51,859 bases of DNA from Bacteroidaceae bacterium (GCA_017383485.1 JAFNXM010000011.1:1-51859), one strand, 5' to 3'; counted from the first letter of the stretch, positions 25,320 to 34,532 are shown. Program-made: numbers and translations. Notes: generated by a model from the sequence alone, not told the origin.

Positions 25320-26639
25320 ATGCGAAAAGTCTGTGTCACACTCATGCTACTTCTGTCTGCTGCCGCCTGGGCCGCCGAGCCATGGGACGTATGGCGGTGC
25401 ATGGCATACGCTGTGGCGAATAGTCATGGAGTGAGGCGAGTGGAATTGCAACGCGAAAGCAGCCAATATGCTCAGGCCTCGGCCGTGGGCGACTTTCTGC
25501 CGAGCGTCGGTGCAGGCATGGGGGCACAATTTAACTTTGGCCGCGCTATCGACCCCGAGACCAATGCTTATACCAACGTAAGCACGCTGAACAATAACTA
25601 TAGCCTGTCGACTAATTTCTCTATCTTCGAAGGTCTCGCCCGAATCCATGCCCTGCGAAGTGCTAAGGCAAATTCGAAATATAGCGAACATCATTTGGCG
25701 GTGGTCAGAGAGCGCAAACGCTTGGCTACGTTTCAAGCCTTCGTCGCCGTGTTTTATCAGCAGGGCCGAGTAGAGTTGGCAGAGGAGAAGTACAGAGAAA
25801 GTGCCGCACTGCTGAGCCAAGCAAAAAAGATGAAAGCATTGGGTCGACACAGTGCTGTGGATGTGGTACAAATGGAGTCGGAGCAGGCGGCAGACGAATA
25901 TCTGTTGACACAAGAGCGCATCACCCTGGACAGGAACCTTATCTCGCTGAAGCACGAGATGAACTATCCTATCACAGATACCTTGATATTATTACACAAT
26001 ACAGAGGGACTTTGCATCGAAACCTATGACCTTGCACCTGGTGTCGTTTCTGCTGTTCATCCCGAGTTGGCAAGTCAGCATTATGTCCGCGAGAGTGCGC
26101 GCCATCAGTGGCAAATAGCACGAAGCACCGTGCTTCCTTCGCTATCGCTCAGTGCGGGTGTTGGTACAAATTATAATCTCGCTTTGCAAATGCCTCGCAC
26201 AAAAAGTTTCAGACAGCAGTTCCTGGATAATGCAGGGCAGTATGTGGGCTTGACGCTTAGAATTCCACTCTTCAACCGTTTGAGAACGCTAAACAATATT
26301 CGTCGCGCAAAGATAGATTACCTTATTGCCTGCGAAGATTATGAAGATAAATACTGCGAAATGCAGCGATTGTATGCCGAGGCAGTAGGCGATTTCAGGG
26401 GCTATGTGGCAGAAACAAAACAATTGGAACGAAAGGTGGCGAGCGACAGCACCACCTTGGCTTTAATCCAGCAGAAATATGACGAAGGCCTTGCCACCTT
26501 TATCGATATCCAAATGGCCAGGGCAACATTGCATGGCAGTCGCGTGGCTTTGCTTCGCAGTCGATTGATGGCAGTATATAGTCTGCAATTGATACGTTAC
26601 TATTGCGACGGAGAAATAGGGAGGGAAAGAAAAGAATAA
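25320..26639 (+). CDS. TolC-family outer-membrane efflux protein (439 aa)
   Basis: The start is taken at MRKVCVTLMLLLSAAAWAAE, a signal peptide. The frame extends 23 codons upstream without support (another Met is at 25305). The mature part has the alpha-helical barrel pattern of outer-membrane factors: long heptad-like helices (VRERKRLATFQAFVAVFYQQG; LAEEKYRESAALLSQAKKMKAL; QLERKVASDSTTLALIQQKYDEGLATF) and strand pairs (GAGMGAQFNFGRAIDPETN; SLSAGVGTNYNLALQM). GLATFIDIQMARATL matches the TolC repeat end. It would form the exit duct for the adaptor and ABC transporter encoded downstream. Confidence 0.9.
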   Translation: MRKVCVTLMLLLSAAAWAAEPWDVWRCMAYAVANSHGVRRVELQRESSQYAQASAVGDFLPSVGAGMGAQFNFGRAIDPETNAYTNVSTLNNNYSLSTNFSIFEGLARIHALRSAKANSKYSEHHLAVVRERKRLATFQAFVAVFYQQGRVELAEEKYRESAALLSQAKKMKALGRHSAVDVVQMESEQAADEYLLTQERITLDRNLISLKHEMNYPITDTLILLHNTEGLCIETYDLAPGVVSAVHPELASQHYVRESARHQWQIARSTVLPSLSLSAGVGTNYNLALQMPRTKSFRQQFLDNAGQYVGLTLRIPLFNRLRTLNNIRRAKIDYLIACEDYEDKYCEMQRLYAEAVGDFRGYVAETKQLERKVASDSTTLALIQQKYDEGLATFIDIQMARATLHGSRVALLRSRLMAVYSLQLIRYYCDGEIGRERKE

Positions 26640-26770
26640 GCAATGTGCTTCACGGGGGCAAAAGTTTGCTGCAAATACTATTAGATTGAACATGATACAT
26701 CAAGCCTTTTGCCCCCTTTAGAGCACAGTGCACAATATATTAATACTAACTCAACACACACAACGACACT

Positions 26771-28024
26771 ATGGACATAAAGATTCAACGCCCCAAAGGT
26801 TTTCAACTGAGAAAGCATTGGATATACGTCGCAGCTGGACTCGTAGCAGTGATTATTGTCGCATGGATAGTATGGGGCAATCATTCCGCTACGCTCAAAG
26901 TGGCAGAAAGCGATATCACCATCGGCGAAGTCAAGAGAGGAGATTTCAAAGAGTACGTTCGCACGAGCGGCAGAGTAGTGCCCATCGAAATTGTCTTCGT
27001 CTCGCCTGAAGAAGGTGGTATCGTGATAGAAAAAGTAGCGGAAGAGGGCGCAATGGTGAAGCAGGGCGATGTGATAGTACGCCTGTCTAATTCAGCACTT
27101 GACTTGCAAATCTTAAATGCAGAAGCTGAACTGGCAGAAAAGCAAAACCTCCTGCGCAATACGCAAATCACAATGCAACAAGACCGACTGAGCAATATGA
27201 CCGAGCAAACTCAACTGGACATGGATATCAAACGCAAAAGGCGCACCTATGAACAAAATGCCCGATTGTACAACGACAATTTGATCAGCCATGAGGAGTA
27301 TTTGCAATCTAAAGAGGACTACGAACTGGCACAAAAGAAATATCAGCTTGTAGGCAGTAGGTTGCAGCAAGATAGTATCTTTCGTACTGTGCAAATGGAG
27401 CAGATGGAGGACAATTTGACAAATATGCGCAAGAATGTCACGTTGGTGCGTCAGCGCAACAGTAAGTTGGAAGTGCGCAGCAGTATTGATGGCGAGTTAG
27501 GACAATTGGACGTGGCGCTCGGGCAAAGCGTTGCGGCTGGCACAAAGATAGGACAAATCAACGACCTGTCCGATTTCAAGATACAAGCCGAATTGCCCGA
27601 ACAATACATCGACCGCATCGTGCTCGGACAGCAGGCTTCGTTCGTACATAATGACCAGAAATATCATCTTGCCGTTCGGAAAGTTTATCCAGAAGTAAAG
27701 GAGGGTAAGTTTAAAACGGAATTTAAATTTGTCGGAGAGCGTCCGGCACAGATCAGGAGTGGGCAAACTTATTACGTCAACCTGGAACTGAGCGAAGCCC
27801 AGCTGTCCGTCTTTATACCTCGTGGCACCTTCTTCCAAACGACGGGCGGCAATTGGATATTTGTACTTGACAAAAATGGGAAAGTCGCCTACCGCCGCAA
27901 TATTAAGGTGGGCAGGCAGAATCCTGCTTACTATGAAGTGACAGAGGGTTTGGAACCAGGCGAAAAGGTCGTAATCAGTGGCTACGAGGCCTTTGAAAAA
28001 TTCGAGCGACTGGAAATAAAATAA
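26771..28024 (+). CDS. HlyD/MacA-type periplasmic adaptor protein (417 aa)
   Basis: The adaptor joins the inner-membrane ABC transporter to TolC. One N-terminal membrane helix (about residues 18-36, WIYVAAGLVAVIIVAWIVWG) is followed by a lipoyl/barrel-sandwich half (EEGAMVKQGDVIVRLSN, about 88-104), a long coiled-coil hairpin (about 110-235, rich in Q, L and E/K), the second lipoyl half (SSIDGELGQLDVALGQSVAAGTKIGQI) and beta-barrel/membrane-proximal domains (about 265-410, ending GLEPGEKVVISGYEAFEK). It lies 131 bases after tolC and 22 bases before the permease gene, in the standard tripartite order. Confidence 0.92.
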   Translation: MDIKIQRPKGFQLRKHWIYVAAGLVAVIIVAWIVWGNHSATLKVAESDITIGEVKRGDFKEYVRTSGRVVPIEIVFVSPEEGGIVIEKVAEEGAMVKQGDVIVRLSNSALDLQILNAEAELAEKQNLLRNTQITMQQDRLSNMTEQTQLDMDIKRKRRTYEQNARLYNDNLISHEEYLQSKEDYELAQKKYQLVGSRLQQDSIFRTVQMEQMEDNLTNMRKNVTLVRQRNSKLEVRSSIDGELGQLDVALGQSVAAGTKIGQINDLSDFKIQAELPEQYIDRIVLGQQASFVHNDQKYHLAVRKVYPEVKEGKFKTEFKFVGERPAQIRSGQTYYVNLELSEAQLSVFIPRGTFFQTTGGNWIFVLDKNGKVAYRRNIKVGRQNPAYYEVTEGLEPGEKVVISGYEAFEKFERLEIK

Positions 28025-28046
28025 CTACTACATTAATCTTATAAAT

Positions 28047-30434
28047 ATGGAAATCATTAGAAATCTATGGTACATGTTTCGCCGATTCAAATTGGCGACG
28101 GCCCTGAACTTTTTGGGGTTGACGATAGCGTTTGCGGCGTTCTATATCTTCATGACGCAGGTGGATTACAATCTCAGTTACAACCGCGGCATAAAAGACT
28201 ATGAACGTATCTATCGTCTTGAGATGAGTTCGTTTCAAACGGACTTCGAAACGTTCGACATGTATTGCTCGCGCCCTATTGCAGAGCACATCGAGGGGTT
28301 GCCGCAGGTAGAGACGGTAAGTTGCTATCAAGCCTACCCTCAAGGATGGGGCGCCAAAAAGAATGGCGTGGACATCATGTTGAGCTTTACAGTAGGGAGC
28401 AAGAAGGCGCTGTCTGCCTTTTCGCCAAAATGCCTTGATGGAAAATTGGAATGGACAGACAAGGAACAGAATGGTGTACTGATTCCTGCATCTATGGCTA
28501 AGATGTATTTCGACGAAGTGCAGGTGGCAGGAAAGTATTTCTTCGACGGCGAGGACAGTGTGCTGGTGCGTGGCGTCTACGAGGATTTTCCAGAAAACAC
28601 GACAATACGTAATATCATGTACTCCTATTGGTATGACCAGAATGCCAATAATCCGAACAATCAGAACTACGTCTGCTTTGTCAAACTGCGCCCTGATGCT
28701 AATGTCAGCGAGGTGGAGAAACTGATCGTCGAAGCCGAATACAAACTGTACAAGGAACGCATGGCACAGTATGAGACTTCAGCAGAAAACCTGGCGAAGA
28801 TGGATGAAATCTTCTCTAAGCGCAAGGCACGACTGCACGCTATCGGCGAAACCTATTTCTCGGGCGTTGATAGCGAATTTGACAAGGGCAATAAGGGAAT
28901 GCTGTTGATACTGGAACTGGCTTGCTTGTTGATTATCGTCGTAGCCGGCATCAATTTCCTGAACTTCACGTTGGCCGAGAGTCCCATGCGCATTCGTGGC
29001 ATCAATACGCGCCGTGTGCTGGGTAAGGGTCTCGCGGTACTGAGGGCTGAGCTGGTAGCCGAAGCCGTGCTGGTCTCTCTGCTGGCCTTTGCCGCAGGCA
29101 TGGGCATCGTCTATCTGCTGTCGCTGTATCCCGCTGCGATGTCGCTGGTCCAAGGCGATATCTCGCTTCATCAGCATTGGTGGCTGCTGGGTCTGACTGG
29201 CGGTGTAAGTCTGCTGGTCGGCATCAGTGCTGGTCTTTATCCCGCTCTCTATGCTACTTCGTTCGCGCCAGCATTGGTACTCAAGGGTTCGTTTGGTCTT
29301 TCGCCAAAGGGCAAACAATTGCGTATGGTGCTCGTGGCTCTGCAATTGGCGGTGTCTTGCTTCGTGGTGTTCTATCTGGGTGTGCTCTATTTGCAGAGTA
29401 GCTACATCTACAATTCTGACTATGGCTTTGACAAGGATCAAGTCTACTATGCGCGGTTGGACCATCAGCGCCTGGAGAAATTTGACGAGGTGGTGGCGCG
29501 TGTCAAGGCTGTGTCGGGCGTAGAGCGTGTGTCGCGTTCGAACTTTGTGCTGGGGACGTCGGACGGTTATATGTCGTGGGCACGAAGTGATGCCGACCAC
29601 CAGATCTATGCCAACGTGTTGCCTGTGGACGAGGAATATCTGCGCACAATAGGCATCGAGGTGGTGGCGGGGCGCGACTTCACGGCACACGATGGCGACG
29701 TGTATATCATAAACGAGGCTGCCCGAAAGAAATGGCCCTGGGTCGAAGTGGGCCAGCCCCTGCTGGACGAGGAATTTCCCGTGCTGGGGGTGTGCGAGAA
29801 TGTGCGATTTGGCACCGTGCGCCAGGACAATGCTGACATGCCTTTGATATTCGTCCTCTTTGGCGAACGATTCAAAGCCGGTGGTTGGGGACTGGGTAAT
29901 GTGATAAACATCCGCGTCTCGGCAGGTGTGGACAAAGTGAAAGTGCGCAGGATGCTGGAGGAAGCCATCAACAGCACAGAGGGCATGGGGCACGTGGATG
30001 TGACATTCCTGGACAGAGAGTTGGAAAATACCTACCAAGAGGAGTTCCGCTTCGTATCACAAGTGATCATCTTCTCTGCCATCTGTCTGCTCATCACACT
30101 GATCGGCGTATTTTGTCTGACGATGTTTGAAACGGAATATCGCCGCAAGGAAATCGGCATACGCAAGATTATGGGCGCCAGTGCGTGTGGTATATTGGGC
30201 ATGCTTTGTCGGAAATACAGCGTCTTGATCATTATTGCCCTGGCCGTGTCTATCCCTGCGGCATGGTACGCGGGCGAGGGATGGCTCGAGAACTTTGCCG
30301 AACGCACTGCGATACCCTGGTGGCTGCCCCTCGTATCGCTCGGCATAGTAAGCGGCATCACGCTGCTGACCGTGATCGTGCAGGCATGGAAGACTGCAAA
30401 TGACAATCCTATAAATAGTATAAAGACGGAGTAA
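28047..30434 (+). CDS. ABC transporter permease, FtsX/MacB type with two repeats (795 aa)
   Basis: The protein has the duplicated MacB_PCD-FtsX layout of Bacteroidetes. An N-terminal helix (FKLATALNFLGLTIAFAAFYIFM, about 14-36) precedes a large periplasmic domain, three helices (about 280-395, including LLIILELACLLIIVVAGINFLNF), another helix near 425-445, a second periplasmic domain and three C-terminal helices (about 675-785). IGIRKIMGASACGILGML is the conserved FtsX signature. It uses mechanical transmission rather than a classic substrate pore, and typically exports peptides, lipids or antimicrobials. The ATPase is the next gene. The substrate is unknown. Confidence 0.9.
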   Translation: MEIIRNLWYMFRRFKLATALNFLGLTIAFAAFYIFMTQVDYNLSYNRGIKDYERIYRLEMSSFQTDFETFDMYCSRPIAEHIEGLPQVETVSCYQAYPQGWGAKKNGVDIMLSFTVGSKKALSAFSPKCLDGKLEWTDKEQNGVLIPASMAKMYFDEVQVAGKYFFDGEDSVLVRGVYEDFPENTTIRNIMYSYWYDQNANNPNNQNYVCFVKLRPDANVSEVEKLIVEAEYKLYKERMAQYETSAENLAKMDEIFSKRKARLHAIGETYFSGVDSEFDKGNKGMLLILELACLLIIVVAGINFLNFTLAESPMRIRGINTRRVLGKGLAVLRAELVAEAVLVSLLAFAAGMGIVYLLSLYPAAMSLVQGDISLHQHWWLLGLTGGVSLLVGISAGLYPALYATSFAPALVLKGSFGLSPKGKQLRMVLVALQLAVSCFVVFYLGVLYLQSSYIYNSDYGFDKDQVYYARLDHQRLEKFDEVVARVKAVSGVERVSRSNFVLGTSDGYMSWARSDADHQIYANVLPVDEEYLRTIGIEVVAGRDFTAHDGDVYIINEAARKKWPWVEVGQPLLDEEFPVLGVCENVRFGTVRQDNADMPLIFVLFGERFKAGGWGLGNVINIRVSAGVDKVKVRRMLEEAINSTEGMGHVDVTFLDRELENTYQEEFRFVSQVIIFSAICLLITLIGVFCLTMFETEYRRKEIGIRKIMGASACGILGMLCRKYSVLIIIALAVSIPAAWYAGEGWLENFAERTAIPWWLPLVSLGIVSGITLLTVIVQAWKTANDNPINSIKTE

Positions 30435-30490
30435 GTAGGCGAGTGGACAAGCTGACGAGTTGACGGGTAGACAAGCGTACGAGTGGACTA
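30435..30490. repeat. Degenerate 10-mer tract after the permease gene
   Basis: Loosely repeated words of about 10 bases (GCGAGTGGACAAGCTGACGA, GTTGACGGGTAGACAAG, GTACGAGTGGAC) fill the gap between the permease and ATPase genes. They resemble short purine-rich tracts at 5318 and 20100. Confidence 0.55.
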
Positions 30491-30556
30491 TTAAACAATC
30501 GTTGACCGCTCCATGCCCCTGAACCAAAAAACTATAACCCTAAAAATCGTAAAAAA

Positions 30557-31231
30557 ATGATACAACTGAATCAAATCAAGAAGACATTTCGCACCGAGGA
30601 GGTGGAAACTATTGCCCTGGGTGGCGTATCTTTGTCTGTGAGTGAAGGTGAATTTGTGGCAATCATGGGCCCCTCGGGTTGCGGCAAGTCGACCTTGCTG
30701 AATATCCTCGGTCTGCTGGACAATCCCTGCGAGGGCTCCTACAAATTGGCTGGCACAGAGGTGGGACATCTGAAGGAAAGCGAGCGCACCAGTGCCCGAC
30801 GTGGGCAGGTGGGATTTGTGTTTCAAAGTTTTAATCTGATCGACGAACTCAACGTGGAGCAGAATGTCGAACTGCCCCTGAAATACATGGGCGTGCCAAA
30901 GGGAGAGCGCACCGAGCGCGTCAGGGAAATCCTGCGACGTATGGGTATCAGTCACCGCGCAGGGCATTACCCCAATCAATTGTCGGGCGGGCAGCAACAG
31001 CGTGTGGCCATCGCGAGAGCCGTAGTGACGCGGCCCAAACTGCTGTTGGCAGACGAACCTACGGGCAACCTGGACTCGGCAAATGGTTACGAAGTGATGC
31101 AACTGTTGTGCGAACTCAATGCAGAGGGTACGACCATCGTGATGGTGACGCACTCGCAGAGGGATGCAGCCCATGCCACGCGCATCGTTCACCTGCTCGA
31201 CGGTCATATAGTCGACACTTGCGAGGTGTGA
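30557..31231 (+). CDS. ABC transporter ATP-binding protein (LolD/MacB-NBD type, 224 aa)
   Basis: The ATPase powers the permease encoded just upstream. Walker A is GPSGCGKST (residues 38-46), the Q loop is VFQSFNLID (about 93), the ABC signature is LSGGQQQR (about 143-150), Walker B is [12 protein letters not shown] (about 162-173), and the switch His is in MVTHS (about 197). The length of 224 is typical of this family. It completes the TolC, adaptor, permease and ATPase export operon. Family-1 element F begins 36 bases beyond its stop, and no separate intrinsic terminator is visible there. Confidence 0.94.
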   Translation: MIQLNQIKKTFRTEEVETIALGGVSLSVSEGEFVAIMGPSGCGKSTLLNILGLLDNPCEGSYKLAGTEVGHLKESERTSARRGQVGFVFQSFNLIDELNVEQNVELPLKYMGVPKGERTERVREILRRMGISHRAGHYPNQLSGGQQQRVAIARAVVTRPKLLLADEPTGNLDSANGYEVMQLLCELNAEGTTIVMVTHSQRDAAHATRIVHLLDGHIVDTCEV

Positions 31232-31267
31232 CACTACGCCCCCAAAATCGCACGAATTTGGGCAAAT

Positions 31268-31353
31268 AAAAAAGTCAAGACCTTTTTTAAATTTCGCGAC
31301 GCCTCGTTAAAATTTCGCGACGGCTCGTTAAAAAAAGGTCTTGACTTTTTTTT
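31268..31353 (-). repeat. Family-1 intergenic element, copy F
   Basis: The reverse complement of this element equals copy E (23605-23689) base for base across about 83 bp, including the unequal first and second units (CGAGCCGTCG then CGAGGCGTCG). Arms AAAAAAGTCAAGACCTTTTT (left) and AAAAAGGTCTTGACTTTTTT (right) pair perfectly. It lies between the convergent ABC ATPase and thiN genes. Confidence 0.92.
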
Positions 31354-31387
31354 ACACCTTAAAGTGGTTGTGAAAAAAATCCTCTTT

Positions 31388-32020
31388 TCAGGGGGTGAAA
31401 TAGTTCAGGAAAAGGAGGTATTCGCCCTGGGCGTGGATCGTAAATTGGTCGGCGGTGCATTCGTTCAGGGTGCCTTGCCACCAATTGGTGAAGTCGTAGA
31501 GCGGATAGCGCAGGCCGGTGGCACGGAAGCCGTGGGCGGTGATGCTGAAGATAGACAGTTGCTGGCCGGGGTGGCTGGGCAGGGTGACGGTGTCCCGGCA
31601 GGGAATGAATACACCATGGTCGGTGTAGAGGTGGACGCAGCAGCCCATGCGGGCATATTCGACGAGCAGGCTGATGTTGCCCAGTGTGTGATCCTCTCTG
31701 CCCCCCGTGGCACCGACGATGGCGATGTGGCGCTTGCCCATCTGATGGAGGAAGCGCATGGCTTTGGTTTGGTCGTTGGTCTCCTGTTCGGCGAAGATAT
31801 GCAGGCGGTCGGCATATCGTTCCCTATTGCATACACTGATAGAGTCGCCGTCGCCGACGATGGCATCGGGCACTCCGCCGCGCGAGATGTAGGTATCTGC
31901 CGCACCGTCGCAGCATACGACATAGGGCGCTTCGTGCAATATTTTCAGGGCTATGGGGGCAGTGGGATATTCGCCTCCCGCCACGACTACGGCTTCGTAT
32001 TTATCTTTCAACATGTTCAT
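31388..32020 (-). CDS. thiN: Thiamine pyrophosphokinase
   Basis: The enzyme transfers pyrophosphate from ATP to thiamine to give TPP. Family motifs are CCDGAADTYI (about residues 36-45), VGDGDSI (about 55-61), QETNDQTKAMRFL (about 78-90) and GATGGREDHTLGNISLL (about 103-119). The length of 210 is normal. The start overlaps the pnuT stop by about 20 bases, so the two are translationally coupled, and both sit downstream of a TPP riboswitch. An alternative Met lies two codons in. The product would supply cofactor to TPP enzymes such as KorB. Confidence 0.92.
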   Translation of the reverse strand: MNMLKDKYEAVVVAGGEYPTAPIALKILHEAPYVVCCDGAADTYISRGGVPDAIVGDGDSISVCNRERYADRLHIFAEQETNDQTKAMRFLHQMGKRHIAIVGATGGREDHTLGNISLLVEYARMGCCVHLYTDHGVFIPCRDTVTLPSHPGQQLSIFSITAHGFRATGLRYPLYDFTNWWQGTLNECTADQFTIHAQGEYLLFLNYFTP

Positions 32021-32585
32021 TGTTTATCATAGATTTCCATTTCATATATCCAAATACGGCGACTATGGCATAGACGAGGTAGAGCCCTGCGGTGAAGTGT
32101 AGTCCCGTGTGCCAATATAGGGCGCTGCAGGCCAGGTCGACTACGCACCAGGTCCACCATTGTTCGATATAGCCGCGCGCCAGCATCCACATGCCGACAA
32201 TACTCAGGGCGGTGGTGAAGGCATCCATGATGGGCGTGGCGCTATCAGTATAGTGGATGAGTATCCAGGTGATGAGGGTTTGTGCCACTATGTACATGAT
32301 ACCGGCGATGCACCACCCTCGCTTTGGTGTGCGGGTGATCGAAAATGATTCATCTTGCCCCTTCTTCCCCAAAAGTCCTCGCCACGACAGATAACCGTAT
32401 ATCGCCGCAAGGAGGTAGTAGATGTTGATGCCGAAGTTGGCATAAAGCCCGGCGCTATAATATATATATATGTATATGGCTGGCATGATGATGCCGACGA
32501 GCCACATATAAATGCTGGCGCGGTATTCCAGGAGGAGATAGACGAGGCCGACGATGGTGCCGATGAGTTCTATATATTGGTCCAT
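32001..32585 (-). CDS. pnuT: PnuC-family vitamin transporter, probably thiamine (PnuT)
   Basis: A 194-residue, highly hydrophobic protein with about seven membrane helices (for example LIGTIVGLVYLLLEYRASIYMW, IYYLLAAIYGYLSWRGLL, and WTWCVVDLACSALYW near the C-terminus). The family is the PnuC facilitators, which take up unphosphorylated vitamins. Members under TPP riboswitch control beside thiN are the PnuT thiamine transporters described in Bacteroidetes. Overlap with thiN and the riboswitch upstream support thiamine rather than nicotinamide riboside. ThiN would trap the imported thiamine by pyrophosphorylation. Confidence 0.87.
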   Translation of the reverse strand: MDQYIELIGTIVGLVYLLLEYRASIYMWLVGIIMPAIYIYIYYSAGLYANFGINIYYLLAAIYGYLSWRGLLGKKGQDESFSITRTPKRGWCIAGIMYIVAQTLITWILIHYTDSATPIMDAFTTALSIVGMWMLARGYIEQWWTWCVVDLACSALYWHTGLHFTAGLYLVYAIVAVFGYMKWKSMINNEHVER

Positions 32586-32702
32586 AGGCTATATATAATA
32601 TTGCATCTTGACGCTGTGGCAGACTATCGGAGTCGTGAAACAGGCAGTCAAGGGGTGCTGAAATAAAATGTGAATATATAGAAAGGCTGTCGGATGGTGG
32701 CA

Positions 32703-32776
32703 ATCCCTACGGCAGCATGATCTGCTTCAGGTCTGAGGGTCTTATCTCAGCCCATTCCAAATGGAAGGACACCCCT
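32703..32776 (-). promoter_or_regulatory. TPP riboswitch (THI element) controlling pnuT-thiN
   Basis: Read on the minus strand, the conserved blocks occur in order: GGGGTGTCC, then GGCTGAGATAAGACCC (TPP CTGAGA box), then ACCTGAAGCAGATCATGCTG, and finally GCCGTAGGGA. These are the hallmarks of the TPP aptamer. It lies about 118 bases before the pnuT ATG. I cannot identify the expression platform with certainty. Translational control or an A/T-rich antiterminator are both possible. Confidence 0.93.
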
Positions 32777-32790
32777 TTGCCTTTTCGCCA

Positions 32791-32798
32791 CAAAGGTA
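32791..32798 (-). promoter_or_regulatory. -7 box of the thiamine operon
   Basis: Minus-strand TACCTTTG matches TAnnTTTG, 15 bases upstream of the riboswitch. Transcription would start just before the aptamer. The -33 box is unclear. Confidence 0.55.
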
Positions 32799-32873
32799 AG
32801 CATATTTTGCTAATCATCACACGCTGCGGGGCGGAAACTATGAAGGAGGGGGACAAAGTATGCCGCCTGGGCA

Positions 32874-32914
32874 CAAAAAATAGGGAGAAAACCTCTGTGC
32901 CGAGGCTTCCTCCC
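32874..32914 (-). terminator. Terminator downstream of the DASS transporter
   Basis: GGGAG..CCTC (32883-32895) pairs with GAGG..CTCCC (32902-32914) with an internal mismatch region. TATTTTTTG follows on the minus strand, beyond the transporter stop. Confidence 0.55.
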
Positions 32915-32949
32915 CATAAGATATGGTGGATGTTAGTCTACATCAAACC

Positions 32950-34425
32950 TTAAAACATTGACATTGCGATCAACATGCCGTAACCCAAAGTCATGCCGAC
33001 GATACCGACGATGACACCGACACGCACCATGTGCTTTTGCTCGATCAAACCAGTCGAGTGAGCCAGAGCGTTGGGTGGTGTTGAAATAGGCAAACACATA
33101 GCAAACGAAGCAGCCATAGCTACACCCACGAGCAGTGTGCGTGAACCGCCGATAGCTTCAAGAGCAGGCGAAGCTTCAGCCACAACAGCCAGGATGGGGA
33201 TGAGCAATGCCGCAGTAGCTGTGTTGCTGATAAAGTTGGAGAGAGCCCAGCAGAGCAAACCAGCCACAACGAGCAATGCCACTGGATTGAGTGCGCCGAA
33301 TGGGATATTGTCGATGAGAACCTTTGCCAAACCAGTCTTTTGCAATGCCAAACCGAGAGCAAAACCTCCGGCTACCATCCAAAGCACTGACCAGTTGATT
33401 TCTTCCAAGTCTCGACGCTTGATGATACCTGTAGTACAGAATACGAGGATAGGCAACATCGCTACAGCATTAGCGCTGATACCTGTTATGTCTTTGCCCA
33501 AGCACCACAACAAAATGGTTGCTACGAATGTGATATTGACAATAAATGGTTGGATACCCTTAGCTGTTTCGCCCTCAATCTTCAATTCGATTTCCTTTTG
33601 AGTGAATGGGAACATGAAGCGGAGCAAGAACCAGCAGAGGAACAAAATGACAAATACGAAAGGCATCATGAAGAGCATCCATTCGTTGAAACCAATATCC
33701 AGGAAGCCCATAGCGATAGCATTAGGAGGTGTACCGATAGGAGTACCCATACCACCGATGTTGGCACCGATAGGAATTGCCAAAGCCAAAGCTATGCGAC
33801 CCTTGCCGCTTTCGGGCAGCGCCTTCAATACGGGAGTGAGGAACGCAATCATCATCGCTGCTGTCGCTGTGTTGCTGACAAACATTGAGAAGAGACCGGT
33901 GATGAGCAAGAAACCGAGGAGCACCATTTCGCTGCGCTTACCAAATGGCTTGAGCAATACGCGAGCGAGACGTACATCCAATCCAGTTTTTGTAGCAGCA
34001 ATAGCCAGCATGAAACCACCAAGGAAGAGCATGATCACAGGGTCGGCAAATGTAGCCATCACTTCCTTTGAACTGAGCAGAGTGCCGAGCTTTTCGGGCT
34101 CAATGCCTTCTGTAAATGTAAAGAAAGCGTCATTTGACATCGTAAAGATACATGTCGAAATGATAGCAACGGATGTACACCAAGAAGGGATGACTTCGAG
34201 CAACCACATCAAAGTGGCAAATGCAAAAAGTGCAATGGTGCGTTGTTGAACTACTGTCAACTCAGGAATTCCAAAGTATTCCTTTGGCATATTCCAAAGT
34301 ACAAGAGTCACAGCCAAAGTGAAGAGCAGGCTGAACAAGTGCTTCGGCATCGCTTCGTTACGACGCGTCTGCTTGTTGTGTTGTAATCTTTCAACTAAGT
34401 GAAAGCCTTGAAAAATTTTAAACAT
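32950..34425 (-). CDS. DASS/SLC13-family sodium-coupled anion symporter (491 aa)
   Basis: The protein belongs to the divalent-anion:sodium symporters, which import dicarboxylates, citrate or sulfate with Na+. Two SNT sodium and substrate motifs are visible: FVSNTATAAMMIAFL (about residues 182-196) and FISNTATAALLIPIL (about 399-413), each followed by a proline-rich loop (IGTPPNAIAMG and ISTPPNALAH). About 11-12 membrane segments span the sequence. A basic N-terminal extension (to about residue 25) precedes an alternative Met26 at 34350. The substrate cannot be read from sequence, though dicarboxylates are usual in gut Bacteroidales. Confidence 0.9.
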   Translation of the reverse strand: MFKIFQGFHLVERLQHNKQTRRNEAMPKHLFSLLFTLAVTLVLWNMPKEYFGIPELTVVQQRTIALFAFATLMWLLEVIPSWCTSVAIISTCIFTMSNDAFFTFTEGIEPEKLGTLLSSKEVMATFADPVIMLFLGGFMLAIAATKTGLDVRLARVLLKPFGKRSEMVLLGFLLITGLFSMFVSNTATAAMMIAFLTPVLKALPESGKGRIALALAIPIGANIGGMGTPIGTPPNAIAMGFLDIGFNEWMLFMMPFVFVILFLCWFLLRFMFPFTQKEIELKIEGETAKGIQPFIVNITFVATILLWCLGKDITGISANAVAMLPILVFCTTGIIKRRDLEEINWSVLWMVAGGFALGLALQKTGLAKVLIDNIPFGALNPVALLVVAGLLCWALSNFISNTATAALLIPILAVVAEASPALEAIGGSRTLLVGVAMAASFAMCLPISTPPNALAHSTGLIEQKHMVRVGVIVGIVGMTLGYGMLIAMSMF

Positions 34426-34532
34426 ATTGAGTTAATTTAATTATAGGTTGCAATGAAATGGCATAGTGTCCTATTCAAACGCCGTGGGACGCTTCGCCCC
34501 CAACGCTAATATCCTTGACGCAAAATATAAAT

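Noticed and set aside
28779-30038. 419-codon minus-strand frame opposite the ABC permease
   Set aside because: Shadow of the plus-strand permease, which has clear FtsX motifs; the antisense protein is His/Gln-rich without a domain.
23605-31353. Composite transposon bounded by IS ends
   Set aside because: No transposase or target duplication is seen, and the same element family occurs at many other intergenic sites; only the inverted-flank observation is kept.
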